Notes: a model not told the origin generated them from the letters alone. 64,000 nucleotides of DNA from Cytophagales bacterium (GCA_013298025.1 JAAFJE010000015.1:102474-166473), one strand, 5' to 3'. Shown: positions 27,517-36,163, counted from the first letter of the stretch. Numbers and translations are program-made.

Positions 27517-27582
27517 CTCTGAGTATCAATGTAAGATTGTGAATTACGTTTTTTTTTAACAGTTAGATAAATGGAAATTAAT

Positions 27583-27762
27583 CCCTCGCTGTTTCAAGTT
27601 TAACAACTTGGAACGAGAAATCAAGTGCAGTCTCCGACTGCACCACCAGTACAACCAATAGCAAAGATTGAATACGCTTAGTATGTTCAGTTTGAGCAAG
27701 GTCGCAGTCAGAGACTGCTTCTTATTCGGCGTTCCAAGTTATTAAACTTGGAACAGCTAGGG
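27583..27762 (+). mobile_element. 180-bp terminal-inverted-repeat element, copy B
   Basis: Same orientation and length as copy A, starting CCCTCGCTGTTTCAAG and ending CAGCTAGGG. The open frame of the following RHS gene begins at its very last bases; reading back into the element meets a stop, so the element replaced the upstream part of the RHS gene. No clear target-site duplication was found. Confidence 0.8.
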
Positions 27763-27779
27763 ATTATAAAACGGGAAAT

Positions 27780-29543
27780 TTGTTACAACGGAAAGATTAT
27801 GTGAAAAACCAAACCGAAAACTTTACGTATGATAACCTTGACCGTTTGACAAGCACGCAAGTTGTGGGACAGTCTGCGATAAACATGGGCTTTTCTAGCA
27901 CTGGAAATATTACGAGTAAAACAGATGTTGGTACTTACAATTACCACCAAACTAAAATTTATGCTGTAACTTCGATTAGCAATACCAATAGTGTTGTACC
28001 ATCTTTTAATCAAAATATTAGTTACACCGCTTACGAACGCCCTGCAAGTATTGCTGAAAATGCCTATAACCTGAATTATACTTATGGGGCAGATTATGAA
28101 CGTATCAAAGGCATAATGACCCAGAACGGTAGTGCTGTTTATACGCGCTATTTCTTGGGTGATTATGAAAAAACCGTAAGTGCTAATGGTACAAGCCGTG
28201 AGATTCACTATATTAGTAGCCCAGCAGGGTTGATAGCTATTGTAGAGCGAGTAAATAGTGTGGATAATTACCATTATGTTTATACCGACCACTTGGGTTC
28301 TATTCTAACGGTAGCAAATAGCAGTGGAAACATAGAAGCCGAGCAAAGCTTTGACGCTTGGGGCAGACGTAGAAACCCCAGTACGTGGGTTTTACTTGCC
28401 CCTACAGCCGCCACAGGTTTGCCCGCTTGGCTCTACAGAGGTTATACGGGGCATGAGCACCTAGACGAATTCGGGATTATCAATATGAACGCTCGTTTGT
28501 ACGACCCTGTACTAGGACGAATGATTTCCCCTGATAATTTTGTAAATGGTGCTTTTGCCAGCCAAGCCTATAACCGTTATAGCTATGCCAATAATAACCC
28601 ACTAAAATACATAGACCCCGATGGAAACAACCCTATAGTGGCAGCTATATTGATAGCTGCAGCCTTGGATATTTTTTCACAGGTGATGACTAACGAAGGC
28701 TTTAACAATTTTAGTTGGAGTAGCTTAGGGGTATCTGTACTAATGGGTGCGGTATCTGGCGGTATGTCTAGTGCCATAGGATGGGTTGTTGAAAAAACAG
28801 GAGCAGGATTATTAGCCCAATCTTGTTTACACGGTTTGTCTAGTAGTGTGCAGGCAATGATTTTTGGTAATGACCCTCTTGCTGGCTTTGCAAGTGGGAT
28901 AGTAAGTTCACTTACTGCAGGCTTAATTCCAAAATCATTTACTAACAAAATAGGGCTATTAGGTAACTATGTCTTAGGTGGTGCCTCTTCTGCCCTCACT
29001 ACCCTCATAACCAAAGGCGACCCTATGCAAGCCTTTATTACTGGTGGAGCTGTAGCGGCGTTTAATCATTATTTGCATGATAGACCTCGTAAATCGTACA
29101 AATTTTTAGATTATAGTAAAGAAGCAAGGGGATACATCATAGAAATTACCGACTCTAATGGTAATGTATATCAAGTGAAAAATAGGTTTGGACCACAAGG
29201 GATTGAACCAGTAAACATTGAATTCGATTTAATTTCATTAGGGGGAACACTTAAAGCTGGATACTATGGTTTGAAAGGAGCTTTTGCTCTTACAATAAGT
29301 CCAGTTGAAAAGGCTATTCTTAAATGGTCTATTTTAAAAACGACAACAAGTAGAGGCGGGGAAGGATACATAAGTGGATTTATACATAAAGCAAGCAATT
29401 TTAGATTTAATATTCATGCACACAATCTAAAAGGGTATTTAAAAGTACCTCATATAAACTTTGGTAAAAATGGGGAATGGCATATCATATGGGATTCAAA
29501 TATTGCAAAAAAATGGGGTTATATTTTTAAGGGGGAAAAATAA
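27780..29543 (+). CDS. RHS repeat-associated core protein, 5' truncated, with variable C-terminal toxin-like domain
   Basis: 587-residue C-terminal part of an RHS/YD-repeat protein. YD-repeat remnants ('FTYDNLDRLTS') lead into the RHS core: 'YVYTDHLGSILTVANSSGNI' to 'YSYANNNPLKYIDPDGN' (about residues 160-282). A glycine- and alanine-rich region (about 285-435) follows, then a ~150-residue variable domain ending '.FNIHAHNLKGYLKVPHINFG' and a Trp-rich tail. In RHS proteins the shell encloses and releases such C-terminal toxins. The gene lacks its N-terminal shell and secretion signal; TTG at 27780 is only the first possible start after element B. It may be a silent cassette. Toxin activity is inferred; family not recognised. 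Confidence 0.8.
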   Translation: MLQRKDYVKNQTENFTYDNLDRLTSTQVVGQSAINMGFSSTGNITSKTDVGTYNYHQTKIYAVTSISNTNSVVPSFNQNISYTAYERPASIAENAYNLNYTYGADYERIKGIMTQNGSAVYTRYFLGDYEKTVSANGTSREIHYISSPAGLIAIVERVNSVDNYHYVYTDHLGSILTVANSSGNIEAEQSFDAWGRRRNPSTWVLLAPTAATGLPAWLYRGYTGHEHLDEFGIINMNARLYDPVLGRMISPDNFVNGAFASQAYNRYSYANNNPLKYIDPDGNNPIVAAILIAAALDIFSQVMTNEGFNNFSWSSLGVSVLMGAVSGGMSSAIGWVVEKTGAGLLAQSCLHGLSSSVQAMIFGNDPLAGFASGIVSSLTAGLIPKSFTNKIGLLGNYVLGGASSALTTLITKGDPMQAFITGGAVAAFNHYLHDRPRKSYKFLDYSKEARGYIIEITDSNGNVYQVKNRFGPQGIEPVNIEFDLISLGGTLKAGYYGLKGAFALTISPVEKAILKWSILKTTTSRGGEGYISGFIHKASNFRFNIHAHNLKGYLKVPHINFGKNGEWHIIWDSNIAKKWGYIFKGEK

Positions 29544-29548
29544 CATTT

Positions 29549-29974
29549 ATGAAAGAGATTAACATTAATATTTTTTTAAACTTTTTACATAAAAATAAAA
29601 TTGTACATGAGTTTGAAATTGTACAGAATGAGCTTTCTGTAAAAATCCCTTTATCTGACAAGGAGAATTTACAAGTTGAGTTATTTGATATATATTTTGA
29701 AATGTGGTTTCCAAAGTGTTATTATTCAGAAACTTATGAAAATATAAGTCTCGGAACAATTTGTAATTTGGTTGAAACAATATATTATAAAAACGATGTA
29801 TTATATGAAGAGAAATATTATTTTAATAGACTTGTAAGTAGAGATGTAAATATATCTACTTACTGCAAAATCGAAGCTTATAGGATTCCACTTTACTTCA
29901 TTTTTAAGAAAAAAATATTCAATTTAATCTGTAAAATATTCAACTTACAGCAATTGTTAAATGACTTAGAGTGA
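29549..29974 (+). CDS. Probable immunity protein for the RHS C-terminal domain
   Basis: 141-residue protein starting 5 bases after the RHS stop. It is very AT rich and Phe/Tyr/Ile/Asn-rich, unlike the neighbouring housekeeping genes, which suggests transfer. No known domain was recognised; beta-strand-rich segments such as 'VELFDIYFEMWFPKCYYSE' precede a hydrophobic, basic C-terminus. Its role as antidote is inferred only from position directly behind an RHS toxin domain, the standard arrangement of polymorphic toxin systems. Confidence 0.6.
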   Translation: MKEININIFLNFLHKNKIVHEFEIVQNELSVKIPLSDKENLQVELFDIYFEMWFPKCYYSETYENISLGTICNLVETIYYKNDVLYEEKYYFNRLVSRDVNISTYCKIEAYRIPLYFIFKKKIFNLICKIFNLQQLLNDLE

Positions 29975-29989
29975 GTGAAAGTTAATACC

Positions 29990-30184
29990 CCCTAGCTGTT
30001 CCAAGCCCCTCGCTATTCCAAGTTTAATAACTTGGAACGCCAAATAAGAAGCAGTCTCAGACTGCGACCTTGCTCAAACTGAAACTGCTAAAGTATTCAA
30101 TTGGGGCTATTGGTTGTACTGGTGGTGCAGTTGGAGACTGCACTTGATTGATTGGTCCAAGTTGTTAAACTTAAAACAGCGAGG
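29990..30184 (-). mobile_element. 180-bp element, copy C (inverted, with truncated duplicate end)
   Basis: Inverted relative to A and B. A full-length copy lies at 30007-30184, preceded by a 17-bp fragment of another element end (CCCTAGCTGTTCCAAG at 29990-30005). With copy B it brackets the RHS/immunity pair as an inverted pair. Internal palindrome GCAGTCTCAGACTGC is perfect here. Confidence 0.8.
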
Positions 30185-30339
30185 TGCTTGGTTGTAAAGG
30201 ATGTTTGTAAAAGGTTAAAGGCTCTTGACCAAAATAGGTTTTGTGCCTAGTTTGCTTAGTACTTCAACTTTTTATGTTAAAAGTAAAAGCAGAGGAAGAA
30301 GCCCTTCCATTTATCTAACTGTTTAAAAAATACGTAATC
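30185..30339. other. Leader region of the BACON protein gene
   Basis: Together with copy C this makes a 365-base gap without genes. The 155 bases after the element contain no recognised -7 motif, RNA or repeat; a promoter for the next gene must be here or in the element. Confidence 0.3.
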
Positions 30340-31833
30340 ATGCAAAAAACATATCTTTTTATCGTATTGTTCTTACTGGCACGGGTCAGTTTAGGGCAAG
30401 GAGTAAGCTTTGCTTATGATGCCTCTGGCAATCGTATCAGTCGCTCTGCCTATAGTCTTAGTGTCAGCGGGCAAACTGGCTTTAGCAATGTAGTTAGCAA
30501 TGGCGGTTCGGGTAGCTTCGTGGTCAACGCTACCAACGTCAATTGGAGTATTAGCAATGTTCCGTCATGGGTAAGTGTCAGTACTCTTTCTGGAGGCAAT
30601 GGCACAACCCTTGTGAATGTAACAATTAATGCCAACAGTAGTAGTACTGCCAGAACAGGAACACTTACAATTACAGGCAATAGTACAAGTCAAACGGTAA
30701 ACATAACACAAGTTGGTGCCCCTCCTGTATTGAGCCTAAATACCTCTACTTCAAATGCTCCAAATGTAGCAAATACACAAACAGTGACAATCAGTAGTAA
30801 CGTGTCATGGACAATTAGTAGTAATGTAAGTTGGCTAACGACCAATATTAGTTCTGGTTCTAACAATAGCAGCTTTATCGTATCGGTGCAAGCCAACACA
30901 ACAACATCTGCTCGAATAGGTATCATTACAGTATCTGGTGGTGGACTTACAAAAACATTCACCGTTACACAAGCACCGACCGCTCCTCACATATCACTCA
31001 ATATGTATAGTTGGCCTGCACCTAAAAATGCGAGTTCGCAAGTCATTAATGTAACCAGTAATACAACATGGAATATCACGAGTAATGCCACTTGGTTAAC
31101 GACTAGCGTGTCATCAGGAGCGAATAATGGAAGCTTTACCATCAACGCCCAAGCAAATACCTCTACTGCTGTACGTACTGGCACTATTACTGTAACCACC
31201 AGTGGAGGTTTAACGCAAACCGTATCTGTATCGCAAGCGAGAGATAGTTTTCTTACCCTAAGTTTGTATGACTGGTATATATATGATGTTCCAAGTGTAG
31301 ATGTATATGTAAATAGTAATGTAAGTTGGAGTATCTCAAGTAATAATAGTTGGCTTTATTTTAGTATGCCCAACTGGACTGGGGATAATTTTAATATTAA
31401 TGGAACCAATAATGGCGTATTTACGATGTATGCAGACTACAATTCCAGTGGTAGCACTCGCTACGGTTCTGCTGTTGCATCAGGTTCCAATGGTACAGTC
31501 CATGTTATCCATGTATGGCAGTTTTATGGTGTTGAAATGGCAAGAGTGGTTGTCACAGAAGATTTTGATAGCAAAGAAGATGCTGATAAGTTGAAGATTT
31601 CACCTAACCCTACCGAGGGCAATTTTAAAGCTTTATTCTACTTAGACAAAGCAGAAAATGTTAAAATTGAAATTGTTGATATACATGGGCATACTATCCA
31701 ACTGTTAGACGTGGCAGGTAATCGTGGAGCAAATAGTATTGCACTCGACCTAAGTAAACAAACTGCAGGTACATATATCCTACATCTAACGGGTGCTGAT
31801 AAAAAGCTTACGGCTAAAGTTATTAAGTTATAA
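30340..31833 (+). CDS. BACON-repeat protein with type IX secretion sorting domain
   Basis: 497-residue secreted protein. Signal peptide about 1-19 (ends 'RVSLGQG'). Then 'FAYDASGNRISR', a YD/RHS-repeat-like motif normally found in RHS proteins. Four BACON/Ig-like repeats of about 85 residues follow (near 45-125, 130-215, 220-305, 305-395), recognisable by 'WSISNVPSWVSVS', 'WTISSNVSWLTTN' and 'WNITSNATWLTTS'. The last 80 residues are a type A type IX sorting domain ('KISPNPTEGNFKALF' to 'LHLTGADKKLTAKVIKL'). BACON domains are thought to bind carbohydrate or mucin; expected location is the cell surface. Confidence 0.85.
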   Translation: MQKTYLFIVLFLLARVSLGQGVSFAYDASGNRISRSAYSLSVSGQTGFSNVVSNGGSGSFVVNATNVNWSISNVPSWVSVSTLSGGNGTTLVNVTINANSSSTARTGTLTITGNSTSQTVNITQVGAPPVLSLNTSTSNAPNVANTQTVTISSNVSWTISSNVSWLTTNISSGSNNSSFIVSVQANTTTSARIGIITVSGGGLTKTFTVTQAPTAPHISLNMYSWPAPKNASSQVINVTSNTTWNITSNATWLTTSVSSGANNGSFTINAQANTSTAVRTGTITVTTSGGLTQTVSVSQARDSFLTLSLYDWYIYDVPSVDVYVNSNVSWSISSNNSWLYFSMPNWTGDNFNINGTNNGVFTMYADYNSSGSTRYGSAVASGSNGTVHVIHVWQFYGVEMARVVVTEDFDSKEDADKLKISPNPTEGNFKALFYLDKAENVKIEIVDIHGHTIQLLDVAGNRGANSIALDLSKQTAGTYILHLTGADKKLTAKVIKL

Positions 31834-31877
31834 ATGTGTGCTTGCCTAGCCTCAAAACTAGGCAAGCCCTCTCTGTT

Positions 31878-32107
31878 CCCTCGCTATTCCAAGTTTGATA
31901 ACTTGGAACGCCAAATAAGAAGCAGTCTCCCTAGCTGTTCCAAGTTTAAGAACTTGGAACACCAAATAAAAAGTAGTCTCCGACTGCGACCTTGCTCAAA
32001 CTGAACATACTAAAGTATTCAATTGGGGCTATTGGTTGGACTGGTGGTGCAGTTGGAGACTGCACTTGATTGATTGGTCCAAGTTGTTAAACTTAAAACA
32101 GCGAGGG
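31878..32107 (-). mobile_element. 180-bp element, copy D (inverted, nested partial copy)
   Basis: Full copy at 31929-32107 in the same orientation as C, directly preceded by the first 51 bp of another copy (31878-31928) that stops inside the GCAGTCTC palindrome. The missing remainder is not found on the other side, so this is a truncation and not a simple insertion. Closes the accessory island. Confidence 0.8.
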
Positions 32108-32176
32108 GTTACTTTATTTAACCCCCTAAAAATAAAACACTTAATCCACAATTTCCTTTGGCGTTTTACCTCACGT

Positions 32177-33487
32177 TTAGAAAAAAGTGTCCCAAAGCAA
32201 ATACAAGTTAAAGACAATAATCACAACCGAAATCACCCAAGCGGCTATTTGTAAAACCTTGCTATTGGCAAATTGTCCCATTTTGCTTTTCGACCCCGTA
32301 AACAACACCAAAGGCACTACCGCAAAACTCAACTGCAAGGAGAGTATCACCTGACTTAGCACCAGTAAATCGCCTGTACCTTTTTCGCCATACAAAAGCG
32401 TAACCACCAATGCTGGCACAACCGCCAACAAGCGTGTCACCAAACGACGAATCCAAGGTTTAAGGCGAATATTCAAGAAGCCTTCCATTACAATTTGCCC
32501 AGCCAATGTTCCTGTAAGCGTAGAGTTTTGTCCCGATGCCAACAAGGCTACTGCAAAAAAGATACCTGCTAATTTTACACCCAACACAGGGTCGAGTAAA
32601 TGATACGCATCGTGAATATCGGCAACCTGTTGATTGCCCGAAGTATGAAAGGTAGCCGCCGACACAATCAGAATAGCCGCATTGATAAAGAAGGCAAAAC
32701 CCAAGGAGATAGTAGAGTCGATGGTAGCAAATTTTACGGCCGAGCGTAGCCCTTCTTCATTTTTCTCATAATTACGGGTTTGCACAATACTCGAATGCAA
32801 ATACAAATTATGGGGCATCACCGTCGCCCCCAAAATACCGATAGCCACATAAAGCATATCGGCATTAGTGATGATTTCGGGTTTGGGAAGCAAGTTGCTT
32901 ACAATGCCCCCAAGCGAGGGTTTCGACACAATAATTTCGTAGGCAAAACATAAGAAAATCATCACTATCAGCCCAGCCACGATACTTTCGAGCATCCTGA
33001 AACCTCGCCCTTGAAAATACAACAGCACCAGTACGTCGAGCGTCGTAATAATAACGCCCACAGCCAACGGCATACCAAAAAGCAAATTCAAGGCAATAGC
33101 CGAGCCAATTACCTCCGCCAAATCGCAGGCAGCAATGGCTATTTCACACAAAAACCATAAGGCAATAGCCACAGGTTTGCTGTAGGCATCACGACAAGCC
33201 TGTGCCAAATCTTTGCCCGTCACAACGCCCAATTTCAAGGCCAAGTGCTGCAAAACCATAGCAAAAAGATTAGAAATAAGAATCACCGACAACAGCGTAT
33301 AACCAAACCTCGAACCACCCGCTATGTCGGTAGCCCAGTTGCCGGGGTCCATATATCCGACAGCCACCATTAAGCCTGGCCCAGAGAATGCCCATAATTT
33401 TCGCCAAAATGAGCCAGTTTTGGGTACTGCAATCGACGCATATACTTCTGGTAGGGAAGGGTTCATGCTTTTATTTTTCCAACTCAT
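32177..33487 (-). CDS. mntH: Nramp-family Mn2+/Fe2+ transporter MntH
   Basis: 436-residue proton-coupled divalent metal transporter with about 11 transmembrane segments. The metal-binding motif 'DPGNW' of helix 1 (about residue 47) and 'MPHNLYLHS' of helix 6 (about 224) are intact. 'SGQNSTLTGTLAGQIVMEGF' is the typical consensus transport loop. It is transcribed away from the DtxR-type regulator gene, with an operator-like palindrome between, which fits Mn-dependent repression. A minus-strand promoter (TTTG, 19 bp, TATGTTTG at 33578-33548) is well placed. Confidence 0.95.
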   Translation of the reverse strand: MSWKNKSMNPSLPEVYASIAVPKTGSFWRKLWAFSGPGLMVAVGYMDPGNWATDIAGGSRFGYTLLSVILISNLFAMVLQHLALKLGVVTGKDLAQACRDAYSKPVAIALWFLCEIAIAACDLAEVIGSAIALNLLFGMPLAVGVIITTLDVLVLLYFQGRGFRMLESIVAGLIVMIFLCFAYEIIVSKPSLGGIVSNLLPKPEIITNADMLYVAIGILGATVMPHNLYLHSSIVQTRNYEKNEEGLRSAVKFATIDSTISLGFAFFINAAILIVSAATFHTSGNQQVADIHDAYHLLDPVLGVKLAGIFFAVALLASGQNSTLTGTLAGQIVMEGFLNIRLKPWIRRLVTRLLAVVPALVVTLLYGEKGTGDLLVLSQVILSLQLSFAVVPLVLFTGSKSKMGQFANSKVLQIAAWVISVVIIVFNLYLLWDTFF

Positions 33488-33547
33488 AGTTGCTAATAGT
33501 TTGTTGTGGTAATCTATTTCAAATCAAGTATCTTACAATTTTCTAAG

Positions 33548-33634
33548 CAAACATATTACACGTTTTTAATAATTCAAAATATTTTTTTAGATTAATCTAA
33601 AATTTAGTTTTATCAGCTTAAAAAAGTATCTTTG
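33548..33634. promoter_or_regulatory. Divergent mntH/mntR promoters with 18-bp palindromic operator
   Basis: Perfect 18-bp palindrome TTTTAGATTAATCTAAAA at 33585-33602. To its left is the mntH promoter (minus strand TTTG 33578-33575, 19-base spacer, TATGTTTG 33555-33548). To its right is the mntR -7 box TATCTTTG (33627-33634), whose -33 region (33603-33606) touches the palindrome. The form matches DtxR/MntR-type operators (A/T-rich dyads with central TTAA), so one bound repressor could affect both genes. Confidence 0.75.
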
Positions 33635-33704
33635 TTTTATCAATCAAATCCCTGTACGAAGGTGGGTTATTTTTCTTTGTGCAGGACTCTTATATTTTGT
33701 GTAC

Positions 33705-34370
33705 ATGCCAATCACGTCGTTTACAGAAGAAAACTATTTAAAGATTATTTACAAGCTTTCAGCCGAAACAAACGCTGAGGTAAGCACCAATGCCGTTGCC
33801 GAACTCACCCAAACCAAGGCGGCTTCGGTGTCTGATATGTTGCGTAAGCTTTCAGACAAGCAATTGGTACATTACCAAAAATACCAAGGCGTAACGCTCA
33901 CTTCTGAAGGCGAGCGAGTGGCATTGAAGGTCATTCGGAAACACCGCTTGTGGGAAGTTTTTTTGGTTGAAAAATTAGGCTTCAACTGGGACGAAGTACA
34001 CGATATAGCCGAACAACTCGAACACATCGACTCGGAGGAATTGGTAGAAAAGCTAGACGAGTTTTTGGCATTTCCGCAGTTCGACCCACACGGCGACCCC
34101 ATTCCCGACAATAGCGGACGAATGCCCGAATTACGCTACCACACCCTTGCCGAAGTAAAAGAAGGAGAAGCCGTACTGATGATGGGCGTGTCGGAACATT
34201 CGGCGGCGTTTTTACAATACTTAGCAAAGTCGGGCGTTAGCTTGGGGGCAGAAATTCGCATCATTGAAATCAATGCGTTTGATAAATCCCTTTCTATTCA
34301 GGTTGCTCAGAATACCCCTCAATTCATCAGTCACGAAGTAGCCAAAAACCTATTGGTAAAGTTTAAATAA
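33705..34370 (+). CDS. DtxR/MntR-family metal-dependent transcriptional repressor
   Basis: About 221 residues. The winged helix-turn-helix is at about 1-65 ('EENYLKIIYKL', 'AELTQTKAASVSDMLRKLSD'), the dimerisation and metal-binding domain at 65-140 ('EKLGFNWDEVHDIAEQLEHI' and 'LDEFLAFPQFDPHGDPIP', with Glu/His ligands), and a C-terminal SH3/FeoA-like domain from about 145. A GTG at 33699 precedes the chosen ATG by two codons. Divergent from mntH, so manganese is the likely effector; iron cannot be excluded. Confidence 0.88.
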   Translation: MPITSFTEENYLKIIYKLSAETNAEVSTNAVAELTQTKAASVSDMLRKLSDKQLVHYQKYQGVTLTSEGERVALKVIRKHRLWEVFLVEKLGFNWDEVHDIAEQLEHIDSEELVEKLDEFLAFPQFDPHGDPIPDNSGRMPELRYHTLAEVKEGEAVLMMGVSEHSAAFLQYLAKSGVSLGAEIRIIEINAFDKSLSIQVAQNTPQFISHEVAKNLLVKFK

Positions 34371-34540
34371 CACTACAATGTTATTCTTTTATTTTTTATA
34401 AAAATTGTCATATAATGCCGATTTTTATTAACCGAACATTCATTCATAGAAAATAAAAACTTCATAACCAAATAGTTATATTTTATTCAAACCCAAGCCT
34501 GTATTTTACGGTTTACTTAGCAACTAACGACGAAAAACGT

Positions 34541-35443
34541 ATGAAAATTCTGATAACTGGCGGTACGGGCTTGATTGGTAAACGCCTCACTTGGCATTTA
34601 CAAAACCTTGGGCATGAGGTTTTGTACCTCAGTCGCAAAGCCGATAAAACCGCCATCATTCCTACTTACGCTTGGAAAATCGAACAAGGATATATTGAGC
34701 AAGAAGCCCTGCTACAAGCCGATTATATCGTTCATTTGGCAGGGGCTGGCATTGCCGATAAACCTTGGACAGCTGCTCGAAAACAAGAAATTATTACTTC
34801 TCGCACGGCTTCTATCCAACTAATTGCCCAACAATTACAACAATTGCCTCATCGGGTAAAAGGCTTTGTATCGGCATCGGGCATTGGCTATTATGGCAGC
34901 GATACGGGCGATACGCTCATAGACGAAACCGCTGTGGCTGGCAACGATTTTGTGGCTCAATGTACCATTGCTTGGGAACAAGCTTCTGAAAATATCGCTC
35001 AATTGGGCATTCGTACAAGCAAACTACGCATTGGCATTGTATTGGCCAAAGAGGGTGGGGCTTTACCCAAAATGAGCTTACCTATCAAATGGGGCGTAGG
35101 GGCAGCCCTTGGTACAGGAAAGCAATATATGTCTTGGATTCATATCGACGACCTTTGCAAGCTTTTTATCGCTGCCTTGTTTGACCCTACCTTTACGGGT
35201 GTTTACAACGCTGTTGCACCCAATCCCGTAAGCAACAAATTGTTTACTCAACTATGTGCCAAGGCATTGCATCGCCCTTTGTGGTTGCCCAATGTACCAG
35301 CATTTGTCTTAAAGTTATTCTTAGGAGAAATGGCCTCCTTGGTCTTAGGCGGTAACAACATCAGCAATCAAAAGTTGCAACAGACTTCATTTCAATTTAC
35401 TTATACAGATGCCCAACAAGCCTTAACACAGATTTTACAATAA
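34541..35443 (+). CDS. TIGR01777 family NAD(P)-binding epimerase-like protein
   Basis: 300-residue atypical short-chain dehydrogenase, YfcH-like. 'MKILITGGTGLIGKRLTWHL' is the Rossmann motif, 'SASGIGYYGSDTGD' and 'YMSWIHIDDLCKLF' are strongly conserved in TIGR01777, and the C-terminal 'ALHRPLWLPNVPAFVLKLFL' belongs to the DUF1731 domain. The substrate is unknown across the family. It lies 97 bp before the LOG protein gene in the same direction. Confidence 0.9.
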   Translation: MKILITGGTGLIGKRLTWHLQNLGHEVLYLSRKADKTAIIPTYAWKIEQGYIEQEALLQADYIVHLAGAGIADKPWTAARKQEIITSRTASIQLIAQQLQQLPHRVKGFVSASGIGYYGSDTGDTLIDETAVAGNDFVAQCTIAWEQASENIAQLGIRTSKLRIGIVLAKEGGALPKMSLPIKWGVGAALGTGKQYMSWIHIDDLCKLFIAALFDPTFTGVYNAVAPNPVSNKLFTQLCAKALHRPLWLPNVPAFVLKLFLGEMASLVLGGNNISNQKLQQTSFQFTYTDAQQALTQILQ

Positions 35444-35539
35444 GCTTCTGTCTGTTTCGCTATTTTGAAAGAAAAAATCCTAACTTTGGGCATAGGCATA
35501 CCGCATTGTTTGATTTACCTTTCAAAAATTTTATTGCAA

Positions 35540-36121
35540 ATGAAAAACATTCTTGTGTATTGTGGCTCGTCAACAGGCTTTAACGAAATTTATAAAAATA
35601 CGGCGGTTGCTGCCGGCAAAACACTTGCTCAGGCACAAAAAACGCTTGTTTATGGTGCTGGAACCGTGGGCATTATGGGCATTATTGCCGATGCTGTACT
35701 CGAAAATGGCGGTAGTGTCATTGGTATTATTCCGTCGTTTATGGAAAAATGGGAAGTACAACACAACGGCCTCACTGAACTGCACGTGGTAGAAACCATG
35801 CACGAACGTAAACAACTGATGGCCGAATTGTCTGATGCCGTCATAGCCTTGCCAGGTGGCTGGGGAACGATGGACGAGCTTTTCGAGATTCTTACTTGGA
35901 AACAACTCAGCTTGCATCAAATGCCCGTTGGCTTGCTCAATACCAATGGCTTTTACGACCCCTTGCTTGCCATGATTGACAAAATGGTGGACGAAGGGTT
36001 TCTGAAACCTGTCAACAGAGATATGCTACTGGTTGATGACAATTTCGATAGTTTGCTCAACCGCCTCGAACAAGCCGCTTATCCAGATTTTCCGGTAGGA
36101 AAGTGGATAGACAAAGCTTAA
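35540..36121 (+). CDS. LOG family protein (cytokinin riboside 5'-monophosphate phosphoribohydrolase-like)
   Basis: 193-residue TIGR00730/LOG-family protein. 'NILVYCGSSTGFNEIY' opens the Rossmann fold and 'ALPGGWGTMDELFE' is the diagnostic PGGxGTxxE motif. 'VETMHERKQLM' supplies the conserved Arg/Glu. LOG enzymes release a free base from nucleoside 5'-monophosphates; in bacteria without plant hosts the true role is open. The ATG at 35540 is chosen; a TTG at 35465 would add 25 residues with no family counterpart. Confidence 0.92.
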   Translation: MKNILVYCGSSTGFNEIYKNTAVAAGKTLAQAQKTLVYGAGTVGIMGIIADAVLENGGSVIGIIPSFMEKWEVQHNGLTELHVVETMHERKQLMAELSDAVIALPGGWGTMDELFEILTWKQLSLHQMPVGLLNTNGFYDPLLAMIDKMVDEGFLKPVNRDMLLVDDNFDSLLNRLEQAAYPDFPVGKWIDKA

Positions 36122-36163
36122 CTCAAGATAAGTTTTTTTACGAATGAACGTTCAAATACGGCT

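Noticed and set aside
26861..32176. Island as a prophage or integrative element
   Set aside because: No integrase, transposase, tRNA attachment site or phage genes were found between the element copies.
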